A DNA stretch of 64,000 nucleotides from Ascarosepion bandense (Eukaryota; Mollusca; Cephalopoda; Sepiida; Sepiidae). Location of the stretch: contig JBBBDQ010000308.1 of assembly GCA_037127315.1 (NCBI GenBank), positions 206,001 through 270,000 on the forward strand, given 5' to 3'. Shown here one piece after another: positions 51,995 through 62,357 of this stretch (positions are counted from its first letter, which is position 1; each line of letters starts with the position of its first letter). Under the pieces are notes generated by a model. It was given only the letters and a program-made list of their open reading frames with translations. It was not told where the DNA came from and ran no database searches. Both the position numbers and the translations under genes were made by a program.

Positions 51995-52075
51995 AATATA
52001 ATGTTGCATAGAGCTGCAAGGGAAAGAAAGTTGTGGAGAGCCATCATTTCCCACATTCTGAAAAGACATACATGA
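51995..52075 (+). mobile_element. LINE-beta 3' end fragment
   Basis: GGAAAGAAAGTTGTGGAGAG, CCATCATTTCCCAC and TTCTGAAAAGACATACATGA match the last codons and tail of LINE-beta. A similar trace is at 52575-52650. Confidence 0.55.
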
Positions 52076-52110
52076 AGAACGTTAATATATCTATAATGTA
52101 AAAAACAGGT

Positions 52111-52224
52111 CAGCTATGATTAGTCATCACAATTACCATTTCCAGTATGATCACCAAAGTTAAGCAACCAAGCAACCAGTATCTAGCTGGGTAACCATTT
52201 GGAGATACTAAGTGCTGTAAGCTT
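52111..52224 (+). ncRNA. 5S rRNA-derived head of composite SINE
   Basis: GATCACCAAAGTTAAGCAAC, CTAGCTGGGTAACC, TTGGAGATAC and AGTGCTGTAAGCTT match the 3' two-thirds of 5S rRNA in order and spacing, with a diverged 5' third. The 5S internal control region is partly altered. It directly precedes an old SINE-A, as at 30179, so this is the head of a composite SINE and not a 5S gene. Confidence 0.75.
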
Positions 52225-52440
52225 GGGTGTGCAAGGAATGTAATGGATAATGGCTCAAAATTGTTAATTGAAAAACCAAGTTCCAATTTCAGTTGGGTTT
52301 GTTATATTCACTTATCTGCAAATAACCTTGGGAAAAATATGAATCCATCTCTTCTCCTCCCAGCTATGGGTTAATTAGTAAAACTTGTATCACTAAACTA
52401 TTATTAACTCAAAAAGAAAAAAAAAGAAAATATTCGAATG
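52225..52440 (+). mobile_element. SINE-A part of the 5S-headed SINE
   Basis: TGTGCAAGGAATGTAATGG, then CAATTTCAGTTGGGTTTG, TATTCACTTATCTGCAAATA, CCTTGGGAAAAATATGAATCC and AGCTATGGGTTAATTAG follow the SINE-A order. More diverged than most copies. Confidence 0.65.
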
Positions 52441-52865
52441 TAAAAATACTTTCTGACTTTAAATAACCTGCAAAGGGCTGATAAGCAATAAAAAATGAAG
52501 GTCAGTAATTAGTTAGTAATTATATTGGCAGTGAATGAATGACAGAATATAGAGGAATGGTAAGAAGTTAGTCATTGCTTGGAACTACAAGAGACAGAAA
52601 TCTCTGAAGAGCTATGATTGTCCATGTCCTAAAGAGAAGAGTCACATAAATGATGAAGAAAAACTTTGGTTAAAAATCAGGCATACGATCTTTCATCAGC
52701 ATTTATGCACATAGTCCCTTAATGATGTGGGCGATTGTAGAATTCTGAAAGTTGGGTGGGGGCAAGATTTTTTTGAGAACGTGGTGGTCAGATGGAGGGA
52801 ACTCAAGCAGCATCCTCATTTTTATACTACACCACTAACATGTACACAATTTAGGAATGATTATT
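52441..52865. other. SINE-A tail derivative and unassigned DNA
   Basis: 52440-52500 matches 40680-40730 (TTTAAATAACCTGCAAAGGG), probably the long tail of the old SINE-A subfamily. A LINE-beta trace lies at 52575-52650. CTTAATGATGTGGGCGAT at 52720 recurs at 53912. Confidence 0.4.
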
Positions 52866-53300
52866 TGGTTTGAGTTTTGTTTAATGGAATATCAACACCT
52901 CTGTGGGTTATTTAATGCCAAAAAGGTGGGGTTTTAAGGTATTTTTTTTAAGGTTCAGTCGTAGTGATAAGGTTGATTTCTTCAGATTTTGATGAAAAAG
53001 ATTTTTTTTTTGTTTTAGAAAACTGAAGATGTCTTCTAGTTTTGTGTTCAAAAATGCATTGCTGGTAATAATTTTTTTTCCCTTCAAAAATGCATATTTT
53101 TCTATAAAAGTCTATTTTAATACTTTCATAATCATTTGATCCCAGTTTAGGGATAAACTATTTGCCCATAGATGGGACCCTAACAGGTGCTACAACCCGG
53201 ATCAGGGTGGAGTTACAAACAACAGCAATTAAGATGTGGTTATATGCTCCTCACAACCTCCCTGGATGCAGTTTATCGTCATACCCAGGACCTTTGGAAT
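52866..53300 (+). mobile_element. Repeat-D
   Basis: GGTTTGAGTTTTGTTTAATGG, CAACACCTCTGTGGG, CCCAGTTTAGGGATAAACTA, GGGACCCTAACAGGTGCTAC and CGTCATACCCAGGACC in order. Confidence 0.8.
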
Positions 53301-54283
53301 GAGTTTGAGTATGTTACTTTACTATATCAAACAGAATAACTTTTCATTCATGGTAGTGAAGTTCTAATATATCGTTGCCCTCTTTTCCTCTCTCAAGCTG
53401 TTGGAACACAAGAGAGGTTAATTTCAACACAAAATCATAGGGTTAATAGTTCTGTCAATACTAGCAGCACAATGTGATATGTCTGCTCTGATTTTTTTTC
53501 TTCTTCTACAAAACTTTTCTGAAGCACAAAAAAATAAATGTGAAAATAAAATAATTCAATGAAATCAATCAAAATGTTGTGGCCACTAAAGCCATACAAA
53601 AATCAGCTAAAACATGTAATTTATGTTTTCAACAAAATTCAACCATGTGATAAAGAAGATTTTTTGAAATAAGGAAATAATTAAAATAATATAATTTCTC
53701 CATGACCCTGAAAAAACATCAAATAGAGTAGCTGGATTGGCATAAACCCAAGTTAACATATAAGCTATTTTACTTTTTTCATTTCAGTGAATGATCAGTT
53801 TCATAAAATTTTGAAGCTTAGAAAAGTGTGTGTGGGTGGGGGGCAACCAAGTAGCCATCCAAAATTTGGTGGGGGGGGGGATTGGCACTGCTTGGCCTCC
53901 TGTAGAATTGCCACTGTCTCTTAATGATGTGGGCGATCATAGCTCCTTACAAGGTCTTGTACTTTGTAGCTCTAAGTAGTGGTTGACCCCTTACCATTCC
54001 TTCTTGTCCTTATTGGCATGGTAATTGTGGTGCTGGGCCATTGACCAAACATAGTGTTGTGGGATCTCCCCTTTTTCTATGACACTGAACTCGACTTGAG
54101 TATACATATACTCCTGCCATAGTGAGATACGTCAGTTACAGGAGAGTAGCGGGACAGATCTGTAAGTTACTGAATGATACCGAAGTTACATAGAAAATCA
54201 GTAGTCATAGTAGCTCTGAGCTCCACTCAACCAGAATAGTATTATACAGATATACTAATTCCAGTAAAGCTTCACTTCAAAGA

Positions 54284-54284
<1 letters not shown>
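53301..54284. other. No supported gene
   Basis: G-rich tracts at 53830-53880 (GGTGGGGGG). CTTAATGATGTGGGCGATCA at 53911 may be a LINE-beta-like tail on the minus strand. No exon could be argued. Confidence 0.35.
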
Positions 54285-54317
<33 letters not shown>

Positions 54318-54651
54318 TGTCCAGTCCGTAAACAGTGAGGATAATCCAACAAGATCTCCTTAATATAAAATATTAATTGGTAAATCCATATAGAGAGCTT
54401 GATGGGTGTTGACCAGAGTGATATGAAGTTTATAAAGGAAAACTCAACACGTCATTTCAATTGGTTATAAGCTATAGCTCATTTCAATGAGTTTAATTAG
54501 CTCATTTCATCAGACCTTACAATATACCTTCCATCTGGTACAAAATTTTTGCTGGAAAAAATTTTGTACCAGATGGAAGGTATATTGTAAGGTCTGATGA
54601 AATGAGCCAATTAAACTCATTGAAATGACGTGTTGAGTTTTCCTTTATAAA

Positions 54652-54683
<32 letters not shown>
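54285..54683. repeat. Large near-perfect hairpin element between (AT)n tracts
   Basis: Arms 54430-54555 and 54563-54650 are inverted copies around an 8-nt centre near 54556. The left arm carries one extra ~27-bp insertion (TTGGTTATAAGCTATAGCTC). The right arm has CTGATGA (54594-54600), a 6-bp stem AATGAG/CTCATT (54601-54621) and GAAA (54622-54625), a clean hammerhead-like core. AT microsatellites lie on both outer sides. Confidence 0.8.
54594..54635 (+). ncRNA. Hammerhead-like core in hairpin arm
   Basis: The conserved CTGATGA and GAAA boxes are exact and are separated by a 6-bp stem II with a 9-nt loop. Clear stem I and stem III partners were not found, so this is core similarity only. Confidence 0.4.
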
Positions 54684-54702
<19 letters not shown>

Positions 54703-55668
54703 TTAATCATCTCACCCCAAGCAAGGCATTCCACTGCCACTATTGCGCATGGGGCTACATAGGGGAAGGTAAAGAGAAGGAGTGGATAGACATAGGGAAT
54801 GTCAGGAGAAAGGTGATAGATGAGTAAGGATAGCGAGGATGAGTGTCGGGCAGATGGGAAGAGTGTTTGATAGAATGGGAGCAGGTTAGTGTGTTAGGAG
54901 GTGTCTATTGACCTTACATTTAAACTCCTGGAGATTGTAGCCGTCGGGGAAGCAATCGTTTGGAAGAGAATTCCACAGTCGGGAAGTGCGAGGAAAGAAA
55001 CTGTTGGAGTAGAAGTTACGGCTGCATTTTATCGGTTTCACTGTAAAAGGGTGGGATCTAGTTGCTAATCTAGTATCTCGTGCAAATTCGTATTTAGGGG
55101 GCACCAGTGATCTAAGTTCATCGGAGCAGAAGCCGTGAAAGTATTTATAGAAGAGACACAGCGAAGCCACGTCTCGCCGGTGGGAGAGAGACTGCAGGCG
55201 GTCTGTCAAGTCGGTATCTATCACATTACAGACCCTCCTCTGAACCTTATCGAGAAGCCCGAGGAGAACAGCAGGGGCGCCCGACCAGATATGGCAGCAG
55301 TATTCAATGCACGGGCGGATGGTAGATTTGTAAATGTGCAGGATAGATTTAGACGGAAAAAACTTCCGGGCCCTACACAGAGAACCGACTTTCATAGCAG
55401 CGGATTTAGCAATGGATTCGATATAGTCATTCCATTTAAGGTCCGCTGAAAGTGTGAGACCAAGGAGGCGTAGTGTTTTACTCTCTGGGAGGCAAGCCTG
55501 GTCCATGCTAATGGGAGGTAGGTGAGATTGTCGATGATGGTTAATTGACAGTAGCTTCGTTTTAGAAGCATTAAAATTTACTAGCCATTTCTTACCCCAG
55601 TCCAATATGGATTGGAGGTCTTTTTCAATCTCGGCTGCAAGTTTAGCTTTGACGCCTACACCAGATTT
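54684..55668 (-). mobile_element. LINE-alpha, 5'-truncated copy in (AT)n
   Basis: T-run, AATCATCTCACCCCAAGCAA, 3' UTR, then the RT C-terminal region up to AAAATCTGGTGTAGGCG at 55668. TATATATA lies on both sides. GC content is higher and the frame better kept than in other copies, suggesting a fairly young insertion. Confidence 0.9.
54886..55605 (-). pseudogene. LINE-alpha RT C-terminal open frame (239 codons)
   Basis: An uninterrupted run from MDWGKKWLVNFNASKTKLLS through LLGLTLSADLKWNDYIESIA, IYKSTIRPCIEYCCHIWSGA, FARDTRLATRSHPFTVKPIK to KVNRHLLTH and stop. The same frame continues upstream to about 55665 (KLAAEIEKDLQSI). The YADD catalytic motif and everything before it are lost by 5' truncation, so no active enzyme is encoded. 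It parallels 6560-7296. Confidence 0.85.
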
Positions 55669-56175
55669 TTTATATATATATATTCCTTACTAATCGTATT
55701 CCTGGATTACTAACCTACGTTCCAGTTGTATCTTTACGTTTAATATAACCTATTTTTCCATCTTGAATACCTGTTTTGTTGATCCATATTTTGTGTGGTT
55801 CCTCACCCGAAATCCACAACACATTGCTAGCCTCTGGTTAAAGCCGTAGATAAATAAGTTTTTCTTCACCATTTATGTGCCATTTCCTTTCAAAATATTG
55901 GCAATCATAGCTATCCAGCACAATAAAAACCAAAGTCTTGAACTATCTCAACAGAAAGGGTTTAATTGAAACTAATACATAATTCTAGAATAATATTTTA
56001 AGATCCACTAAACTTCCATTTGTGATCCACCAGTGGGTCAAAACTCATAATTTAGGAAATGCTGCCTTAGAGTGATACTTGTTGGACATAGTTGGATATG
56101 GGATACAAAGTTTGGTGGTAAACATGCTGCATACACATAATATGCCTTTTTTTTATACCGATTCCATTCTCAGAA
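55669..56175. other. No gene recognised
   Basis: CATTTCCTTTCAAAATATTGGCAATCATAGCTATCC at 55883-55918 may be another LINE-beta tail (minus). Otherwise unassigned. Confidence 0.35.
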
Positions 56176-57090
56176 TCCTTTTGTTTTTATAATCATATCA
56201 CCCCATGTAAGGCATTTTACTACCACTGTTTTGCAGGGGGTTACATAGGTGGAAAGTTATGAGAAAGAGTGACAGGTTACAGGGGGGGGGTCAGGAAGTG
56301 AGTAAGAGAAGGATGAACAGTGGACATAAAGTCAGGGATCAATTTATATATTAATTGTAATGCAGAATTCATCCCCCACTTTATATCCACATTATAATAG
56401 TATAGAAATTTTTATTTTTATAATCATATCAACCCAAGCAAGGCATTTTACTGCCACTTTTACATAGGAGGAAAGTTATGAGAAAGAGTGACAGGTTACA
56501 GGGTGGGGTCAGGAAGTGGGTAAGAGAAGGATGAACTGTGGACATAAAGTGAGGGATCAATTTATATATATATATATATGAAGAATCGATCCTCCCCCAC
56601 TTTGTATCCACATTATAATCATATAGAAATATTTTTTTTATAATCATATCGCACCAAGCAAGGCATTTTACTATCACTCTTTTGCAGGGGGTTACATAGG
56701 TGGAAAGTTATGAGAAAGAGTGACAGGTTATAGTGGGTATCAGGAAGGGAATAAGAGAAGGATGACTGTGGCCATAAAGTGAGGGGCCAATTGATATATT
56801 AATTGTGATGTAGAATTGATCCCCCACTTTATATCCACATTATAATAGTATAGAAATATATTTGTTTTATAATCGTATCGTGCCAAGCAAGGCATTTTAC
56901 TACCACAATTTTGCAGGGGGTTATATATGAGGAAAGTTATGAAAAAGAGTGACAGGTTATAGGGGGTATCAGGAAGTGGGTTAGAGAAGGATGACTATGT
57001 CCATAAAGTGAGGGGTCAATTGATATATTGATTGTAATGTAGAATTGGTCCCCCACTTTATATCCACATTATAATAGCATAGAATTTTTT
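56176..57090. repeat. ~225-bp composite tandem array, 4 units plus parent
   Basis: Starts of AATCATATCA-like segments at 56191, 56422, 56642, 56871 and 57095 (spacings 231, 220, 229, 224). Each unit is a LINE-alpha 3' tail (minus) of about 130 bp joined to a palindromic module. The fifth start continues into the longer LINE-alpha copy, which is the likely parent. Confidence 0.9.
56326..56391. repeat. Palindromic module, reference copy
   Basis: AAAGTCAGGGATCAATTTAT pairs with GAATTCATCCCCCACTTTAT; in sister copies the arms read AAAGTGAGGGATCAATT and AATTGATCCCCCACTTT. A short AT-rich loop lies between. Four copies occur in this array, with others at 14853, 16116, 16459, 20628 and 63219. Confidence 0.8.
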
Positions 57091-57848
57091 TTATAATCAT
57101 ATCACCCCAAGCAAGGCATTTTACTACCACTGTTTTGCAGGGGGGTTACATAGGAGGGAAAGTTATGAGAAAGAGTGACTGGTTATTGGGGGGTGTCAAG
57201 AAGTGGGTTAGAGAAGGATGAAAATACTGATGAGAGCGGAGTGGACGGAGAAAGGAGCATGAGAGAGAGAGGATGCAAGTGAGATAGGAGATGACTACTG
57301 ACTTTACATTTAAATTCTTGGAGATTATAGCTGTTGGGAAAGCAAGTAAATGGAAGGGAATTACAGGGGGTGTCAGAAAGTTGGTAAGAGAAGGATGAGA
57401 ATACTGATGAGAGTGGAGTGGATGGAGAAAGGATCAAGAGATAGAGGATGCAAGTTAGTGAGATAGAAGATGACTATTGACTTTACATTTAAATTATATG
57501 AGATTGTAGCAGATGGGGGGCAAGTAAATGGAAGGGAATTCCATAGGCGGGAAGTGTGAGAAAAGAAGCTGCTGGAGTAGAATTTGTGTTTACATTTTAT
57601 TGGTTTCACAGTAAAAGGGTGGGACCTAGTTGCTAATCTTGTGGCTTGAGTAAATTTATATATAGGGGTCACCAGTGATCTAAGTTCATTGGAGCAGAAG
57701 CCATGAAAGTATTTATAGAAGAGACACAGGGAAGCCACATTGAACCGGTGAGAAAGTGATTGTATCTGAGCTGCCAATTCAAGATCTATCACATTACAGA
57801 TTCTCCGTTGGATTTTGTCAAGAACTCCTAAGTGGATAGCAGGAGCAA
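57085..57848 (-). mobile_element. LINE-alpha copy with internal duplication
   Basis: Tail complement at 57095, 3' UTR, and RT C-terminal codons to 57848 (IDLELAAQIQSLSHRFNVAS, FKYFHGFCSNELRSLVTP-like). The segment from CAGGGGGTGTCA... to GGAAGGGAATT is duplicated (57190-57360 and 57361-57540), so the C-terminal frame is broken. Confidence 0.85.
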
Positions 57849-57860
57849 AATATATTTAAT

Positions 57861-58640
57861 ACAAAATAAGAATTATTTTTTTAAAATTTTCTAGTAGCCT
57901 ACAGATGTGCAGTGTGCTTGTAATTTTAAACCAATTCTGCTCTTAGAATGTTATACAAAATAAGAATTTTTCAGTTTTCTAGTAAGCCTACAGATGTGCA
58001 GTGTGCTTGTAATTTTAAACCAATTCTGCTCTCAGAATGTTATACAAAATAAGAATTTTTCAGTTTTCTAGTAAGCCTACAGATGTGCAGTATGCTTGTA
58101 ATTTTAAACCAATTCTGCTCTCAGAATGTTATACAAAATAAGAATTTTTCAGTTTTCTAGTAGGCCTACAGATGTGCAGTGTGCTTGTAATTTTAAACCA
58201 ATTCTGCTCTCAGAATGTTATACAAAATAAGAATTTTTCAGTTTTCTAGTAGGCCTACAGATGTGCAGTGTGCTTGTAATTTTAAACCAATTCTGCTCTC
58301 AGAATGTTATACAAAATAAGAATTTTTCAGTTTTCTAGTAAGCCTACAGATGTGCAGTGTGCTTGTAATTTTAAACCAATTCTGCTCTCAGAATGTTATA
58401 CAAAATAAGAATTTTTCAGTTTTCTAGTAAGCCTACAGATGTGCAGTGTGCTTGTAATTTTAAACCAATTCTGCTCTCAGAATGTTATACAAAATAAGAA
58501 TTTTTCAGTTTTCTAGTAAGCCTACAGATGTGCAGTGTGCTTGTAATTTTAAACCAATTCTGCTCTCAGAATGTTATACAAAATAAGAATTTTTCAGTTT
58601 TCTAGTAAGCCTACAGATGTGCAGTATGCTTGTAATTTTA
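57861..58640. repeat. 89-bp tandem array, nearly 9 units
   Basis: ACAGATGTGCAG occurs at 57901, 57990, 58079, 58168, 58257, 58346, 58435, 58524 and 58613, an exact 89-bp period. Only a few sites vary (AGTAAGCC/AGTAGGCC, GTGTGCTT/GTATGCTT). The first unit differs at its start. No coding potential. Confidence 0.97.
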
Positions 58641-59089
58641 TCGAGATCAAAAGAGTTGCTGAAGCATCAACTGTCTACCTGCATTAATCTGTAAATTATT
58701 TGGATGAATATTCATATTTTAGTTATTTTAAAACATCATTTTGGCTGGTGTGTGTAGACTGGATCCTGTAAGCTTTGGATTTTAATATTTTAGTTTTTCT
58801 TTTTTCCTTACTTTCGAAGGTATCATGATTCATTTAAATTTGGACCTTTGAACTGTTCATGTGGAAAAAAAAATTAAAGATTATTCGAGGCAAAATAAGC
58901 AGTAGGAATGCCAGAGAAATCACCTGCACATGTTGGTTGATTATAAGACATGTCAACCGCTGTTGTTTAATGTGGAATTTTGAATGAGGCACCCAGTGAG
59001 GATCAAAGTAATGCTAGCCGTTCTTCTTCATGTAAATTATGAAATTAGCACACTTAGAGGATGTTCACTTTATTTTTATTGAGAAATTT
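58641..59089. other. Unassigned; SINE-B-like trace
   Basis: GGCACCCAGTGAGGATCAAAG at 58989 looks like the complement of a SINE-B 3' head end. It is preceded by TTGGTTGATTATAAGACATG, a start also seen at 59665 and 59812. No gene. Confidence 0.4.
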
Positions 59090-59545
59090 TCTTTCTTTTA
59101 TGTATCATGCCCTTCAGGATGTAGGTGATCATGGACCTCCACTTACACTTATCCCTTGTTTCTCTTAATAATTTTCTCCTTGGCATCTCTCCCAAACCCC
59201 TCTTCACCATCCACTTGCTCAAGCCCATCAAGTATATCTTGCATTGCTTTCCCCTGTCTCTCTTTCTCTCTATCCACCCCATGAGTATTATGTTCTCTAA
59301 GCCCACCTTCCTCATTACAAGTTCCATAAACTATAGCTGCCTCTTCTTGATGTTAAGTATAAGTTTCCTTTCATTTACATCCTCTTCAAAACCTTGTCGT
59401 TACTCACATGGTCGGTCCATGGTATCCTCAGAATCCTTCTGTAGCACAACATTTATGTTGAATCGAGTCTCTCTTTCATCTTTGTGAGGAGATTGTCCAG
59501 CATTCGCTGTCATATAGAAGGACAGATGTTACATAACACTAACTG
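59090..59545 (-). pseudogene. LINE-beta C-terminal relic
   Basis: The minus strand reads VMRKVGLENIILMGWIERK, then GLSKWMVKRGLGE, and ends ATCCTGAAGGGCATGATAC. Upstream frames (59330-59520) keep KRQL-like and EMWFY-like traces. Diverged relative to the other LINE-beta copies. Confidence 0.7.
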
Positions 59546-59852
59546 CTGTTTGGCTTTTTTCCTCACATATAAGGTTATTTAAGGTGAAATATTTGTATGG
59601 GGCACCTAGTGAGAATCAAAATCACTGCTTAATAGTAATGGTCAACCAGACAACATTAGTTGTTGGTTGGTTGATTTTATGACATACCAACCCTTGTTGG
59701 ATTATTTAATATCAAATTTTGCATGCAGGCACCCAGTGAGAATCAAACTCAAAACTTAGTATTAATGGTCCATCAAGCTAGTCTTGCTAACACCATGCTA
59801 ATTCTTGGTTTGTTGATTTTATGACATGCCAACCGTTGTTGGCTTATTTAAT
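59546..59852. repeat. Old repeat pieces with SINE-B-like heads
   Basis: GGCACCTAGTGAGAATCAAAA (59600) and GGCACCCAGTGAGAATCAAAC (59728), each followed by TTAGTA.TAATGGTC, resemble complements of a SINE-B-type tRNA head. TGATTTTATGACAT.CCAACC precedes them. Very diverged. Confidence 0.45.
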
Positions 59853-60580
59853 ACTAGCAGTATAGCCTGGCATTGCTCAGGGTGTAATGAAAGCTTTAAA
59901 ACTAATCCATAGTCCTGGAACTCAGACTCTTTGGATGTTGGCGCGAAAGACTAAAAAGCAATAGTTTTTTCATGTTAAAGTGAAACCGTAGACTGAAAGA
60001 AAAATGAATGGATGTAAGTCAAATTTTGATTTCCTTGTATCGATATGAAATAAGTTTTTTTCGTTGTAAACTGAATTTTGAAGGCTAAATAAGTCATCCG
60101 AGTAAATGGTATCATGGCTGAGACTAAGAACTACAATTATACCTACTTAGAGCCAAACCCGAAACAAAAACTAAAATAAAAGGGCTGAAAAAATACAGAC
60201 ATACAGGCAGATAAACATCTTGCCTTTTATATATATATATATTATTGATTTTCTGCACTATTGTAAGAACTGCACCCTTGAAACTTCTGAATATCGTTTC
60301 TTATGTTTTTGTCTATGAGTGTATCAAATTTGATTAAAATCGAACCACTCCGGCTATAACCCGATCTTTTCGATTATTGATTTTTGATATTTATCAGGGG
60401 TACCTCGACACAAAACCTAGCTAAAAACACTCGCAGACGCTTATAGCACAACTGTGTAAATTTTCAAGAAAATCGGTTCAGCTGTTTCGGAGTCTATAGG
60501 TAACGGACACATACACACACACACACAAACTGACAAAGTTCCATTTATAAATAAGTTTAGATTTAGATTAGATTTAGATG
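59853..60580 (+). mobile_element. Repeat-F, full-length
   Basis: ACTAGCAGTATAGCCTGGCA to GTTCCATTTATAAATAAG with tail TTTAGATTTAGATTAGATTT. All family landmarks are present. Confidence 0.9.
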
Positions 60581-60724
60581 GTCAATCAGACTGGCTTCAT
60601 TACCCCATGCGGACACATCCTAGCAAAGATGAGATTCCTAATTTGAATAATTAATATATAGAATAACAACAATGTTGGAAACTATTTTTTTCCTTTCTTT
60701 TTTTACTTATGACAAGATTTGGCT
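60581..60724. other. No feature recognised
   Basis: Short AT-rich spacer between Repeat-F and Repeat-D. Confidence 0.5.
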
Positions 60725-61475
60725 TATTTTGTTTTATGGCATACCAACCTCAATGGGTTGGTTAATGCTGACAGGATTTTGAAGATATCTTTGTAAGGAT
60801 AGAACATGTATTCTTTGTTGATGAGATTTAATTGACATATTTTCGTAAAGAGGGTTTTTGTCGTGAGTCAAATGTATTGCCGATAATATATTTTTTTCAA
60901 AATAATTTTTTTCAAAAATGTATTGATGGTATTTACTATAAAATCTATTTTTACACATTCATAGTGTTTTTGTTTTTTTTTAATCATATCACCCAAAGCA
61001 AGGCATTAATGCCACTGATGTGCAGGGGGCTACATAAGAGTAAAGAGATTAGAGGAGAATGAAGAGAAGGATGAACCAGTTAGAAAGGAGCAAGAGAAAG
61101 ATGGGAATACAGATGTGATGACAGTTGCAAAGGTGGAGAGAAAGGAAAGGATATACAGGTGGTGTGGAAGGAACTAGGGTCAAGTAGTTAAGAGATGAGT
61201 ATTGACCTTGCATTTAAATTCCTGGAGGTTGTAACCATCAGGAAAGCAAGAATAAGGAAGCGAGTTCCACAGGTGGGAAGTGCGAGAAAAGAAGCTGCAA
61301 GGAGTAGAATTGTCGTCTGCATTTGGTTGATCTAACTGTGAATGGGTGAGACCCAGTTGCCAGTCTGGTTTTTGACCCCGGTTTGGGGATTAACTATTTA
61401 CCAATAACTTGGACCCTAATAGGTGCTACCACTCCAGATCAAGGTGAACCTGGGAACAACAGCAGTTAAGAGGTA
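60725..61475 (+). mobile_element. Repeat-D split by LINE-alpha
   Basis: Left part 60725-60968 (TATGGCATACCAACCTCAATG ... CATTCATAGTGTTTT) and right part 61368-61475 (TTTGACCCCGGTTTGGGG, GGACCCTAATAGGTGC, GCAGTTAAGAGGT) join at the expected place of the family, TAGTGTTTTGACCCC. Confidence 0.8.
60969..61367 (-). mobile_element. LINE-alpha in Repeat-D
   Basis: T-run, AATCATATCACCCAAAGCAA, 3' UTR and C-terminal RT complement ending GAGACCCAGTTGCCAGTCTGG. About 400 bp, 5' truncated. Confidence 0.85.
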
Positions 61476-61957
61476 TTAAGTTTTGACAATAAGATTTGAA
61501 ATACATGCGTTTTGGGTTGATCAAACTGCCTTGTATATGACTAAATGTAAGTCATTTTGTTTTTATTTATTTTTATGCTCTTTTATTTTGCCTGTTTTCG
61601 TATAATTTCCAACTTTCATGTCTAATTTGAAGGATTATTTTTTTTCTAGCAGAAATGTCTTTGACTAGACTGCTGTCTTTTTTTCCATATTTTTTTCCCC
61701 CTTGACACAGTCAGCCAGCCTCCTTTCTTCTTTTCTTTCTTTTCTTCCTTCCCCCCCGTTGGTCAGCCATAGCTAATTTTGGTCTCTTACTAACGCCCCT
61801 GACCAAAATTGTTACCAAAAAAAGTATAAAAGTATTTTAAACTTGCTGGTAGTAACACATGCATTTTGGGTTGATCAAACTGCCTTGTATATGACTAAAT
61901 GTAAGTCATTTTGTTTTTATTTATTTTTATGCTCTTTTATTTTGCCCGTTTTCGTAA
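61476..61957. repeat. ~100-bp direct repeats 353 bp apart
   Basis: 61504-61603 and 61857-61957 are nearly identical (CATGC.TTTTGGGTTGATCAA ... GCCTGTTTTCGTA). Between them lies a pyrimidine-rich block with TTTCTTCCTTCCCCCCC. This is either a partial 353-bp tandem duplication or short direct terminal repeats; no coding sequence lies inside. Confidence 0.7.
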
Positions 61958-62217
61958 CGTGGTTTCTGGTCTTCTCTTTTCCAATCTTTTCACTCCTTTT
62001 TCTTTTTTTTTTCAATTGGAGTAGATAGACTAAACTATCGCCCGGTTCACACTCCACCCACGTCTATTGAACAGGTAAAGAGGCTCATCCCTTGTTCCCT
62101 GTTTAAGATGTGGTTTCCGGTTTTCTCTTTTCCAATCTTTTCACTTTCACATAGCCCCCTGCACATCAGTGGTGTTACTGCATTGCTCAGGGTGATATGA
62201 TTAAAAAAAAAAAATTG
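61958..62217 (+). mobile_element. SINE-L, plus-strand copy with partial dimer
   Basis: A partial body end (GTGGTTTCTGGTCTTCTC, TTTCACTC, T-rich linker) precedes the full element: CAATTGGAGTAGATAGACTA, CGCCCGGTTCACACTCC, CACGTCTATTGAACAGG, then the LINE-alpha tail GGGTGATATGATT and A-run. GGTTCACACTCC is box B-like, but no box A was recognised. Confidence 0.8.
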
Positions 62218-62357
62218 AAATACATTTTTTTTTCATGAATTTTTAAATAATGATTCAAGATTTATTTAAAATAAACTGCATACTATAAAGCAAAGACTGC
62301 AAGCTTTGAAGTCTATCAAGTCTCAAGTTTACTGCAAATTTTAAACGAATTTCATAC

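Noticed and set aside
55135..55449. 104-codon plus-strand open frame
   Set aside because: It is the antisense shadow of the LINE-alpha RT on the minus strand.
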